DNA of 64,000 nt, from positions 41,664 to 105,663 of the forward strand of contig WELB01000011.1 in NCBI GenBank assembly GCA_009602725.1, written 5' to 3'. The notes under the pieces were generated by a model. The model searched no databases. It was given only the letters and a program-made list of their open reading frames with translations, and was not told where the DNA came from. The position numbers were made by a program, and so were the translations under genes. Source of the stretch: Spirogloea muscicola. Its lineage: Eukaryota; Streptophyta; Zygnematophyceae; Spirogloeales; Spirogloeaceae. Positions 17,999-27,326 of this stretch are shown here, in pieces (position 1 is the stretch's first letter; each line of letters opens with the position of its first letter).

Positions 17999-18460
17999 TT
18001 CTGATACCACGCTCTAGGAGCTTGTTTTAGACCGTACAAGGATTTCTGCAGTTTGCATACAAGGTGGTCAGAATCTACTCCCTGATGGACATAGCCCTCA
18101 GGCTGATCCATATAGATTTCTTCATCAAGTTCGCCATTGAGGAAGGCAGTTTTCACATCCATTTGATGAAGCTCAAAGTTCTCCAATGCTGCTATAGCCA
18201 GTAAAACACGAATGGAAGTAAATTTCGCGACTGGAGCAAAGGTTTCAGAAAAGTCTACTCCCTCTATTTGGGAGTACCCTTTTGCTACCAAACGAGCCTT
18301 GAATCTATCCACGCTACCGTCTGCATTTCTCTTGATACGTAACACCCACTTACAACCAATACTCTTTCTACCAGGAGGAAGAGATGTGAGCTGCCACGTT
18401 TTATTTTTGATGAGAGATGCATATTCGGCATCAGCAGCTTCCTGCCACATAATAGGAATG
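17999..18460 (-). mobile_element. Ty1/Copia-type LTR retrotransposon fossil, reverse transcriptase fragment
   Basis: A minus-strand fragment of the Copia-class reverse transcriptase. Recognisable blocks are IGCKWVLRIKRNADGSVD, FKARLVAKGYSQ, FSETFAPVAKFTSIR, the MDVKTAFLNGELDEEIYM core, QPEGY and QKSLYGLKQAPRAWYQ. It is bounded on one side by the N at 17998 and on the other by LINE-tail-like sequence. Only part of the polymerase gene is present; no LTR, gag, integrase or RNase H was seen. It is a remnant, not an intact element. The preserved motifs suggest it is not very old. Confidence 0.9.
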
Positions 18461-18574
18461 GACAAGGTCTGAAGGAGCCGGAGTTTCGCGGCCTGCCCGC
18501 AGGTGAAACGCGAAGGGACCGCTGCAAAGAGCATCCGGAAGACGTGAGCGAGGGACCCGGCGACATGCACCTTC

Positions 18575-18795
18575 GTGCCGGCAGAGCCCTCGCTGCTGCC
18601 TCTGGCTCTGGCCAGGGGACCCACTTCAACGAGCCTAGCATCTCCGACTTGCGGCTGCTTAGCAGAGGTTACTGAGTGATTCGTAGCTGCTTTGTTTTTA
18701 TTTCTTAGCGCTTCCCCTGGCCCCTTTCTCGTACTCTGGTCATTCTTTATCGGGCTGGCTTTTCCAGCCCCTGTTCTCAATGGGCGAGCACTTTC
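18575..18795 (+). mobile_element. LINE 3' end (5'-truncated copy)
   Basis: The plus strand encodes the recurring LINE C-terminal peptide HLRAGRALAAASGSG, then SDLRLLSRGY, with the stop at 18673-18675. The 3' tail follows: cttagcgcttcccctggccc, then the hairpin gggctggcttttccagcccc near 18746 and an aatgggcgagc block. This is the typical 5'-truncated 3' end of the family seen repeatedly in this window. Confidence 0.7.
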
Positions 18796-18984
18796 TTTTC
18801 TGACATTGAAGCCAGGCTGCTCGCCCTGCCGCCCGAGGCGGCGGGCCGCTGCTCGCCACGCAAGGCGGTGAAGCAGGTCAAGCCATATTGTGCCAAAGGC
18901 GCCGTGTACGTCGACGGCGGGCAAGGGCTGTGAAAAGCCAGCTCGAAAAGAATTGACAAAGAAGAAGGATGTGCTCGCCCAGTG

Positions 18985-19985
18985 AGGATAATTCCGTGTG
19001 TTAGAAACAAATGTAGGCCAAATGGCCATGTACAAAGGCAAGCACATCTAAAGATCTACATAACCTACAGCAGATTGACCCGCTCAATAACCACGGGTCA
19101 AAACATAAAGGTCACTAATCGATGCATGAATACTAGATGCCAGAAACGGAGCCCTTCTGCCACCAACTAGAGCTCGCCCAGCTTTCTGGTGCAAGGCACT
19201 AGCCTGAGCACGCTGTAAACAGGCCCACTCTCGTCGTCGCAAGAGCGACAGATATGCAGCTGGCAAGCCCATCTCAGCCGGAAACACATCTGCACGTCGA
19301 GTGTAGCCTAGATTGGCAATGTTTTGAAGGAGAGTGTGGAAACGAGGACCCAGACAGCCAAAGATGTCGATTGCCGCTGGCATGAGCTGATCGCATTGGG
19401 GATAATCGGAGTAGTGCCGCAATTTTCTTTGTTCTGCACCGCTCACTGTGTGTCCAGCGCTGTGTGTTGATGCTGGGCCTTCATATGCCTCCGCAACAAC
19501 AACGTCGACTAGGGCCCGTGGTCCTCCACCAGGTTGCTCGCCCACAATGTCAAGTGTGCGGCGAGATGACGTCCCTGGGCGTCCGTGGTGATAGGCATGT
19601 TATTGTTGACTTCCACGACCGCACGGTAGCCGGCGTCGCGCAGCAAGCCCGCCAAGGTATCGCGAAGGAGGTTGTGAATGCCCACCACTTCTGGTCCAGT
19701 GGGGCATCTCAGCATGTGAGCGGCGAGCACAGCACCCTCTGCACGGAAGCCGCACTCGCACTGGCGCACCCCAATCAGGCAGTTAGGTGGGAGGCCGAGG
19801 AAGAGTTGAAGCGATGTCCGAATGGCCTCGGAGCTGATGCTGAAGGCGTTGGCGACGGGGGGAGAGGTGATCCAGTCAGTGGCACCAGGTGTGGCCAGAG
19901 AAGTAAGTCTTGCCAAGCTCCTTGGATTGTTCTGAATCTCTGGCAGCCTCCTCAACCTTCTGCGGCGTTCGTCTTCCACTGCCGT
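18985..19985 (-). mobile_element. LINE C-terminal fragment, copy A (subfamily I)
   Basis: Minus-strand C-terminal part of a non-LTR retrotransposon ORF2. In order: RRRRLRRLPEIQNNPRSLA; a zinc-knuckle-like C-x-C...H-x3-C (QCECGFRAEG...AHMLRC); then IHNLLRDTLAGLLRDAGY and RALVDVVVAEAY, which resemble a PD-(D/E)XK-type nuclease domain; then AAIDIFGCLGPRFHTLLQ; and the terminal ISDLYVLTRGY at 19087. The region is split between two frames (19509-20075 and 19084-19545), so the copy carries at least one frame disruption and is not functional. The subfamily I tail runs past gcgggtcaatctgctgtagg to about 18985. It is about 95% identical by eye to copy B at 43048-44036, with homology ending at the same upstream point. 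Confidence 0.75.
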
Positions 19986-20165
19986 AAAGGATAGGGGCTG
20001 CGAAAGCCAGCTCAAAAAAGAATGGACAAAGTACGAGAAGGGGGCCAGGGGAAGCGCTAAGAAATACAAGCACAAATAGAAACAAAGCAGCTACGAATCA
20101 CTCAGTAACCCCTGATAAGCAACCGCAGATCGAAGATGCTGGGCTCCTGGAAGTGGGTCCCAATT
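19986..20165 (-). mobile_element. LINE 3' end, subfamily II
   Basis: The minus strand reads THFQEPSIFDLRLLIRGY with its stop at 20102-20104. The tail ends in the hairpin-bearing block gggctgcgaaagccagctc near 19995. It abuts copy A directly. Confidence 0.65.
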
Positions 20166-20264
20166 GACAAAGGTTCGAAGGGGCCAAAATACGCTTAGCA
20201 GCTACGATGGGACAAGAAGAAGGGGCTGCTTAGGTTCTTCTTGTGCTTGTTGTTCTTTGAGCTT

Positions 20265-20570
20265 CCCCGCTTCTTCCTTTGGGCCCGTTGTGGCTCTTTG
20301 CTTTTTGTCCATTCTGCCAGCCCCTCTTTTCTATTGGCGAGCTCCTCCCCTTTGCCCCCGCAGTGCTTTGGGCTGGCCTTTCCCAGCCACCAGTCAATGT
20401 GGTCGCGCTTTCTTCCCCTGGCCCGTTCTAGTCCTTTGTTCATTATTTATTGGGCTGGCTTTTTCTCTCCAGCCCTTCTATCTTCAATGGGCGAGCCCTT
20501 CTCTTCCGCTTTTCTTTCTGGCCGCGCATTCTCATTTCCACCCCCTGGGACGGACTCCACCTTAGAATAG
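20265..20570 (+). mobile_element. LINE subfamily II tails, tandem
   Basis: Two or more tail units lie head to tail: gggctggcctttcccagcc near 20371 and gggctggctttttctctccagccc near 20451, each followed by a fragment like aatgggcgagcccttctc. They are plain tails without a clear coding end. Confidence 0.6.
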
Positions 20571-20699
20571 TGCTTCAAGTCATGAATCTTCTGCACTAAC
20601 TTTTGCTTGTACAGTGGAATGGGTTAGATGAGCCACCCTATCATTTCCTTCTCCTGTTCTGGCATCGCATCTTCAGGCCCCTTTGTAGCTGCTAAACGC

Positions 20700-21215
20700 T
20701 TGTAGGCCCCTCCGAACCTTTGTCGATTTCTTTTGGGCTGGCTTTTCGCAGCCCCTGCCCCCAGTGGGAGTGCCACTTCTTCTTTCATTTCATTTCATTT
20801 CATGCGCACTGCGCGCGCCTTCTCCCCCTCGGACATGTGTATAAAGAGATGGGGAGGCCATGTGTGGCCAAGTACAAAGGCAAGCACATTGACAAATGCA
20901 CGTCACCTGCTGCTAAGCCGACCCGTCAATAACCACGAGTCAGCACATAGAGGTCGCTAACTGATGCTCGTATTCCGGATGGCAATCGACAAGCTCTCGA
21001 ACTACCAGCCAAGGCTCGACCCTCGGACGGTGGGGGGACGCCCTCGCTGGCTCAGCCCCTCGTCACAACGGTGGAGGGAGAGCTGCTGTGACCTTTATGT
21101 TTTGACCCGTGGTTACTGAGCGGGTCAATCTGCTGTAGGTTATGTAGATCTTTGGATGTGCTTGCCTTTGTACTTGGCCATTTGGCCTACATTTGTTTCT
21201 TATACAAGGAAATTC
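20700..21215. mobile_element. LINE tails and two opposed subfamily I ends
   Basis: A plus-strand hairpin tail (gggctggcttttcgcagcccc) is near 20736, and a reversed repeat D core (catgcgcactgcgcgcgcct) is near 20800. On the minus strand a subfamily I end encodes VSDLYVLTRGY (stop 20927-20929). On the plus strand another encodes DLYVLTRGY (stop 21116-21118), followed by the subfamily I tail to about 21215. The two coding ends point toward each other. Confidence 0.6.
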
Positions 21216-21299
21216 TTCCAGAGGAATGTAGACTGTCAAGGGAGACCAGCATGGGCCGCCCCACCAACGAAAGAAGTAAGTTGCATCTGAACAATGTAT

Positions 21300-21660
21300 C
21301 GGCTTGAATTGGCATCCATTTCATTTCATGCGCCCCGCGCGCCTTCCCCCCCTGGCCATGGACATTTACGGGTGTTACGGCGGTCGGTGGTCGTTACTTT
21401 CGCTGCTGGCATCTCAAGCTGTTGACCAGCGGCGCCGGGAACAGGGTGCAGCCCTTCCTGGTGGCTCGGTGCCTTTGGATCTTGTGTCCTGCTACTGCAT
21501 GCGTTTGTTGTTTGTCCCTACAGCGGTCCCAAGCGCTTGCTTTGCACCGTCGCGCTGGTCGCGCCCTTGCAGCAGCCTCTGGCTTGCGCAGCGGGGTTGC
21601 TCTTCCTCCCCTCAGCTCATCTGACGTCCTACTGCTGACCCGGGGGTACTGAGAGCGCCC
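21300..21660 (+). mobile_element. LINE 3' end with C-terminal peptide
   Basis: Plus-strand reading frames give MDIYGCYGGRWSLL, then SQALALHRRAGRALAAASGL and SSSDVLLLTRGY with the stop at 21650-21652. The pieces lie in more than one frame, so the copy is broken. The repeat D core lies at its upstream edge (catttcatttcatgcgcc). Confidence 0.65.
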
Positions 21661-21689
21661 TGGCTGCCTAGCCTGTGGCTCCGTTATGA

Positions 21690-21760
21690 ACACCTGTATG
21701 CATCTGGCTGGCTTTCACAGCTCGTTTAATATCAGCAGCCGCTTTCTTTCTAACGAAAAG
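21690..21760 (-). repeat. Short dispersed repeat C, copy 1
   Basis: This is the reverse complement of a unit seen at 51204-51275 and 60219-60285: gcggctgct...ctgt(a)aaagccagcc followed by agatgcata or aggtgcac. There are three copies in the window. A GCTG/CAGC hairpin like that of the LINE tails is included, so it may be a diverged tail subfamily. Confidence 0.5.
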
Positions 21761-22425
21761 GGCCTGGGCCTGCCCGTCTCGCCGCGCGCCGGGACGGAAG
21801 CTGCTGCTGAACTCGCCATGACGTTTTCAAGGAGCCTCGCCATCCGCTGCTGGCCTTCCCCGGTGCCAGTGCAGCTCGCCTTCCTCCCGCTCTGGCCCCG
21901 TCGCCTCTTGCGCTGCTGGCTGCAGAGCTCTGCTCCGGCCTGCGCCCCGTTTGCCGAGCTACGACAATGGGGTTCAGCCACGTTTGCTGAGGACACTGTA
22001 CTTTCACCTGCCAAGTACTCACAATTTACATGGTCATGACCCATTCATATCTCCCACTCAAGAAACTCAACCGTCTACGAACGGTCAGTACCAACCAGTA
22101 AGGCTACACAATCTGCATTCCAAAGATTACAGTCAAGAGTGGCTGACACCAACATTGTATGGACTCAATTGACTCTGAGTAGAGTACTCTTGCCTGTGCA
22201 AGTTGTTTGTGTCAAATACAGAGCCTCTTGAGCTCTGACCAACACCCCTACCCAGAAAGAAAACTGCAGCTAGCTGCTCATAGAATTAAGTTGGATAGCC
22301 AACTGCACTCTGTCGACATTTTTGCACCTGGTTTGAAGACAGCCATTCCGTGTGTAGCTGCCCAAGGTGATCTCGCCTACAGTTGATACGGATCTCAGGA
22401 ATGCTTGTGCAAGTCTTATCACATA
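21761..22425. other. No gene recognised
   Basis: This is the stretch between the repeat island and the 3' end of the PHP-domain gene. Short open frames on both strands lack motifs or splice partners. Confidence 0.35.
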
Positions 22426-24605
22426 TCAACCTTCATCAATTGTCATTTCCACAGATCTGGTGATGGTCAATGCTCTGAGACCAGCCACCTTATGCACACC
22501 CACTCGCAGACCAAGTTGTCGAGCTTGAGCTCTGGCTGCAGTCCTGGCCGACTTCCCCAAATAGGGTGACAGTCGGAATGATTTGCCCTGATCAAGAGTG
22601 CAGTGGCCCCAGCCCACCTCTTTACTAAGTTCTGCTCCTGTTGCAGTGCTCTGAAGGTCTGGTACTTGCGATGCGAAATGACGGATCATATCAGCTGACG
22701 CCCTCTCCCACAGAGGAGCGGCAGCATCTAGAAACTTTTGGGCATGAGACACGGGCAGGAGTACGTGCCCAAGCTTGCACTCCGCTGGCCCCCGGTTGCC
22801 GTGATAATCAGAGCCCCCGACTTCGAGGAGCTTGTGCCGCACAGCCAAAGTCCCAAAATCTGGAATGTTCCAACAAAAGTGGTCAGTCAAGTTGCAGGAC
22901 AGAAGTGTCACAAGAAGCTACATCTGCAGCAGTCAAGCTTTCAAATTGCAATCGATCAAGCTGCAGACTTCTCAACACCAGGAGCATCGACCACTTTACC
23001 GGATTGTCTGCCATCACTCCTGAAGACCTCGATGCCATGCAGTCCAGCCAGTTTGAGTTCGTCCACCAAAGCATGCACTGGACCCTTTATCGTCCAGGGA
23101 TGGGCAAGGATAGCTACGCCCCCAGCTGCTGTCACAAGCTTCACAGCTTCCACAACAGCGATCTCTGCTCCGCTGCAGGGTCAACGTCAAACAGGACACT
23201 CAAGCCCCAGCTGGTGTGCGTGCGCCAGCCAAGCAGCAACACTTAACCAACTTGCTGACGCAGCAGATTGCAGGAGCGGCAGTGTCACATGCAGTCACGC
23301 TGCCTGACGGCCGAACTGACTTGGCATAAGCTGGCCCATCATCGTGCAGGTACTTTGCAAACGCATCCCGCATGTTGTCCACGTGGCCCTGCTCCACCAA
23401 GGCTTGAGCAATGTGCGCCCTCCCAGGTGCCACATCCACACCTGCCACCTGAAGGACGTGCGTCCAGCTCAAGGGCTTGCCAAGGGCCTTCAACTTGTCC
23501 ACCATCTTTCTGGCCCTCCCAAATCTCCCCTCTCGTACTTTACTCAGGCAACTCAAGAGCTTCCCGCAGTCGCAGGGGCCGCACAAACCAAAGTATGCAA
23601 GCAAATGTACAGGACCACCTCTTCTTTCGAACTGCTGCTTGAATCTGCGAACGATGCACAAGGCAAGCTCCGAGCTCTTGAACGTACGAGCTTGAGCTGG
23701 CACAAGAATGGACAACTCAAGCTCCCCTGAGCACAAGCAATCACAGACAAGAGAGGCAATGTGGCGGAGCTATATCTGATACTGGATGGCCTTACTTGTT
23801 GCTCGGATTATCTGCTGGGGTAAAGTACGTGCTGATCTCGATGCCTGGTAGGATGCGGACTTCAACATCTGCAGCAGCTGCCAGGGCACGGCCTATGCCC
23901 GCCATGGTGTCGTGGTCTGTCAAGGCCAAAACTTTCACCTGGCAAGATCAGCTCAGAGCGCCTCTTGCTCTGTGACTCTTACGAGGTCGAGGAGGAAGAG
24001 CTTGTGGCGTCAGTATCTCGCTGATCAGCATCATGCAAAGCGATGCACAGCAGGCAGTGTGAGACATGGCAGCTGCTTGTGCTGCGCACTGCTGCATTGC
24101 GGCACTGCCTCGGCACGTCTTGACATGGCAACCTCGAGAAAGCGAGTGCGGCAAGAATTCTGGCGCTATCACTGGCGCCATCACCGGCGTGTTGCGCGCC
24201 AGTATGGAAGCTGGCCGTGAGACCCAAGCCGCAGGGCCTGTGCTCGGCGGGGCCTGTGCTCGGCGGGGCAGGCACAGAGCCCGGGGGCGTGCGTACCCCT
24301 CGTCTCGCAGCCTCGGCCACCAGCTCCTCGGGCGAGAGCACGCCGTCGCTGCAGGAGCTGTGCGCGTGCAGGTCCACCAGGGAGGGCGCGGGGACCAGCG
24401 CATGCTGCCGGCTGAGCTGCAGGCCGTGCAGCTGCAGTGGGGGCTCTGCCTGGCCCTCGCCATCGCTACCAGACGAGCTGGCCTCGGACCGCAACGAGCC
24501 TGCGGAGGCTCCGCCGACGTCCTGCGGCGCCGGCGGGCGGAGGCGCAGCCGCTGCGCGTCAGTCAGCCGCAGCGGCGCGCGCGCGGGCGGCGCTGTTTGG
24601 GCGGC
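22426..24605 (-). CDS. PHP-domain phosphoesterase, 5' end missing
   Basis: A Polymerase and Histidinol Phosphatase domain protein similar to the plant protein At2g13840; the substrate of this clade is uncertain. Exons on the minus strand carry, in order: SLVDLHAHSSCSDGVLSPEE (metal-binding HxH near 24380); VKVLALTDHDTMAG and GIEIST (23945-23805); VHLLAYFGLCG through DVAPGRAHIAQALVEQGHV and AFAKYLHDDGPAYAK (about 23640-23330); VKLVTAAGGVAILAHPW and LHGIEVFRSDG (about 23170-23000); and VGGSDYHGNRGP (about 22860-22800). The HxH, TDHD, GIEIS, AHP and GSDYH metal-ligand motifs are all kept. The C-terminus is uncertain; 22426 is the end of the open frame. The N-terminal exon has no in-frame ATG before host sequence stops near 24605 at the virus-like fragment. 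Confidence 0.85.
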
Positions 24606-25056
24606 GCCTAACACAGAGGATATAACGTAGCCCTTAGGCAGTATGTGAGAGACCTCCTCTGGCTTAAGACTCCTATCTCTCTCTGTTCTGTAGGCAGCTT
24701 CAGGTGTGGTTGCGCGTATCCGATAATCGCAGTAGTTTGTAGCCCCGCATCTTGTGCACTTCTTTGTCTTCGACTTAGATGTTTCTGTGAAAGCACTTGA
24801 ACATGACATGCACTTGCTGTTTATTGTGCTCTCTGCGGATTTGTACGCTAAGGGATGGAATATGTGCTGCCCGAGGGATAGAGATGCCTGATGACCCACG
24901 CACTGATCCTCGTGCATCCCGCAAGTTGGGCAAGAGAAGTGCATGCTCCCAGTGCTCCCAAATCTTGGGTCGTAAAGGTCTAAAGACGAGGTAAGATCAA
25001 ACGCCGCTATCTTTCTTATCTCTTCGTCGGACAGAAGAGATATCCTAGACGCCATG
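24606..25056 (-). other. Virus-like RNA polymerase largest-subunit fragment (fossil)
   Basis: An AT-richer, intronless minus-strand segment reads as the N-terminal clamp region of a multisubunit RNA polymerase largest subunit. It opens MASRISLLSDEEIRKIAAFD, has LYDPRFG, zinc ligands CPTCGMHEDQCVGH, a second CMSC...CTRCG zinc motif, and LPKGYVIS at its far end. It departs strongly from host Pol I, II and III; the usual CPGHFGHI is absent. That suggests a nucleocytoplasmic large DNA virus (Nucleocytoviricota) polymerase, but a highly diverged cellular paralog cannot be excluded. Only the first 150 or so codons are present, so it is a fragment. It runs directly into the PHP gene's first exon. 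Whether this is an old viral insertion or an assembly join is open. Confidence 0.6.
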
Positions 25057-25317
25057 CTCTCTGCTGTATCTCTTGCACCAGCGCGGTACACATACGGTCC
25101 GCTACTTGTCCCCCATTTTACATCATCATCTTGTTAAATTAACGCCCCCATTATCCCTTTCTACAATTATTGCCAGATATACATGCTTCACTTTAGGCAG
25201 CATTGTGGCAGATTTCTTCACAATTGACGGCCCACATAATAACACACATACGAGGATAAAGCTGATGTCGGTTGGTGAGTCAGCCATCTCTCGCTCTGTA
25301 CATTATTGTCCACCCCT
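25057..25317 (+). other. AT-rich flank of the virus-like fragment
   Basis: This continues the AT-rich block upstream of the polymerase-like reading frame, up to the N at 25318. A plus-strand frame starting MSVGESAISRSV at 25266 is cut by the N. The layout, two divergent starts over a short AT-rich spacer, is common in giant-virus genomes. The second protein is unidentifiable at this length. Confidence 0.4.
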
Positions 25318-25318
25318 N

Positions 25319-26359
25319 CCCGGCGCCGGCCCGCTGCCGCAGCTCAGGAGCCCCGCCGCTCACGGGGACGGCCGCTACCTGCTCGGCGGGCGACTGGGCG
25401 CCAAGGCCAAGCTCCAGAGCCTCGCTGCCGCCGGCGACGCCCACGCCGGCTGGCGCGACGAGAGCCACAGCCAGGACGAGCTGCTGGGTGCCGCCGCCAG
25501 CGGCAGCCCCGGGGCGGAGCCCGAGGGGCCGGCCGTCAGCGGCAGGAGGGAGCGCAAGGTGACGTGGAACGACGCCCACGGCTTCTCGCTCGTCTACGTC
25601 AAGGAGTTCGAGCCGAGGTCAGCCGGCGCTCCTCAGCCCACAGCTTCTGCGCGCTCACTTGGCGCCCAGTTGGGGTGAAGTGCCGCTTGCTGCCGCCGCC
25701 CAAGTGGGCACCTTGCTCGTGCAGCGACTGTCACGGTGTCGGCCACCCATTGCATTGCATTGCGTTGCCCTGCAATCTGGTCGGCATCTGCTCTTGGTTG
25801 CTGGCAGCCCTGCCGCAGCTCGTCAAGGGTCCCCTGCCATGAAGAATGCTGTAGGCGGGGCCAAGCGTTTAGTATCGTGCTGTGCGACGTTGTTGTCAGC
25901 CGGTCGCACTTCTTGCATCAGCAGGCTGTTGCTTGCTGTCAGCAGGTCGACGTAGTGCTGCATACGTCCAGGATATTCGTCCTGGGTGCTGCATTCGTCT
26001 TGCTGGGCTTAGCACCTGGTCAATGACATCCCTGCAACATGCCAGTTGCTCCGTCCAGCCTGGGCTAGCGGATGAGGTTTCCTGAAGCCATAGGCAAACA
26101 TGATGTGGTGCCAGGCTATGTGTCATGGATAGGCTGTGAGGTTACTATTTTAAGTCAAGGCTATTGCCCTGCTGCCTTCACTTAAAGCTCTTCTGCATGG
26201 TAAACAGGATCTTGCGGTAGTGACAGCTCTGGACCGAAATGAGTAGCTCTGAGCGCAGATTTGTCTTGTTTCTGTCACTGCAGCGTCCACTCGGAGAGCT
26301 CGGATGATGATTATGAGGAGGGCGAAACTGGCCAGTCCTGCAGCTGCACTATACAGTGA
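25319..26359 (+). CDS. Plant-type KVTW/DAHG protein with CTIQ tail, 5' partial
   Basis: Two exons. The first, 25319 to about 25615, has RRERKVTWNDAHGFSLVYVK and then EFEP. The second, about 26281-26359, encodes VHSESSDDDYEEGETGQSCS and ends CTIQ. The join (CCG AG|C GTC) keeps frame. A short basic-then-acidic protein with K-V-x-W-x-DAHG and a cysteine-rich tail is a family I know from land plants without an assigned function. KVTW resembles the RVxF-type docking motif for protein phosphatase 1, so a phosphatase partner is possible but unproven. The terminal CTIQ resembles a prenylation CaaX box. The start is lost at the N at 25318. Confidence 0.65.
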
Positions 26360-27326
26360 TGAAGGGGAGATGTTGTCCTCATTTCAGCTGCCTACCGCCA
26401 GGCCGTTTGCAGTGGGCCGTTTCTTGTGACAGAGGCTGTTCAGGGCCACTCAGACAAGCTTGGAAGAAACAGTGCGTGCTCTAATCAGAGCAAGGCGAAG
26501 GTTGAAACCCAAGCCGGAGAGCACTTAGACTTCACAGATATGCGGCAATACAGTCATTGTAAGCTGGAAGCCCGCTGTTGGACATGCCAGTTGAGAATAC
26601 TGTCAGGTACAAGCAAGTGCACCGAACTTGCAGAGCCCAGATTCGCTCTGTCCTGCTTCTTTACTCAAGATGCGCTCCTTTGCTCTCACATTCTTAAGTG
26701 TGACCACCTAGTCTCCTCAGTAGTTGCTCTTGAGGTGGTATCTCCTAGAACAGCAGGTTCATGTTGTCAAACGCACCACTCACTGCGAAGTTTGGGTGAG
26801 AGTACATCAATTGGGAAGCATGGACTGGTCTTTGTGGTGCGATGGCAGCAACCAGCAGCTTCTGAGATTGACTGACCCAATACTACTTGTCCTCGTCTGA
26901 CAACCTTGCCATCTGTAGTTGGAATGCTGGCTAGGTCTATGTACAACTTGTAGGCTAGCACCACCTATTGCCGCCACTTCTTAGTGGTGACAACAAGGCA
27001 GCCTGCATCTAGTACACGGAAGAGCCGACAGGGCTTTCTTCCAGCAAATGTATCACCTTGTGCAGGCTTGTCACTTACAGGACAGGACGCCAGCAACTGC
27101 TTCGCAATGGTCCTGGGCCTACTCCTGTTGTGTTTTCGTCCTGAAATTCCTCACTAGCAAGTTCAGAAATGGGTGTCACGGAGGACATTGAGGAGTGAAC
27201 CTAAAGACCATGACACCAACACCTGAGATAGTGTGCAACTCAAAGCCCGTGCTGCGGTCTACAGCGAAGGTGCAGGAAGCCTTGTGTCAAAACATCAAGC
27301 TTGTAGATACTTGCAAACCCTTACGT
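26360..27326. other. No gene recognised
   Basis: This is the convergent intergenic space between the KVTW gene and the deoxynucleoside kinase gene. A 149-codon plus frame at 26426-26875 lacks motifs and repeats. Confidence 0.35.

Noticed and set aside
17767-19047. A 426-codon minus-strand open frame
   Set aside because: It crosses an N and joins a GC-rich segment, a Copia fragment and LINE sequence. Only the Copia part has protein motifs, so it is not one gene.
23979-25091. A 370-codon frame joining polymerase-like and PHP sequence as a natural fusion protein
   Set aside because: Composition and codon use change at about 24605, and the two parts belong to unrelated families. An insertion edge or assembly join is more likely than a functional fusion.
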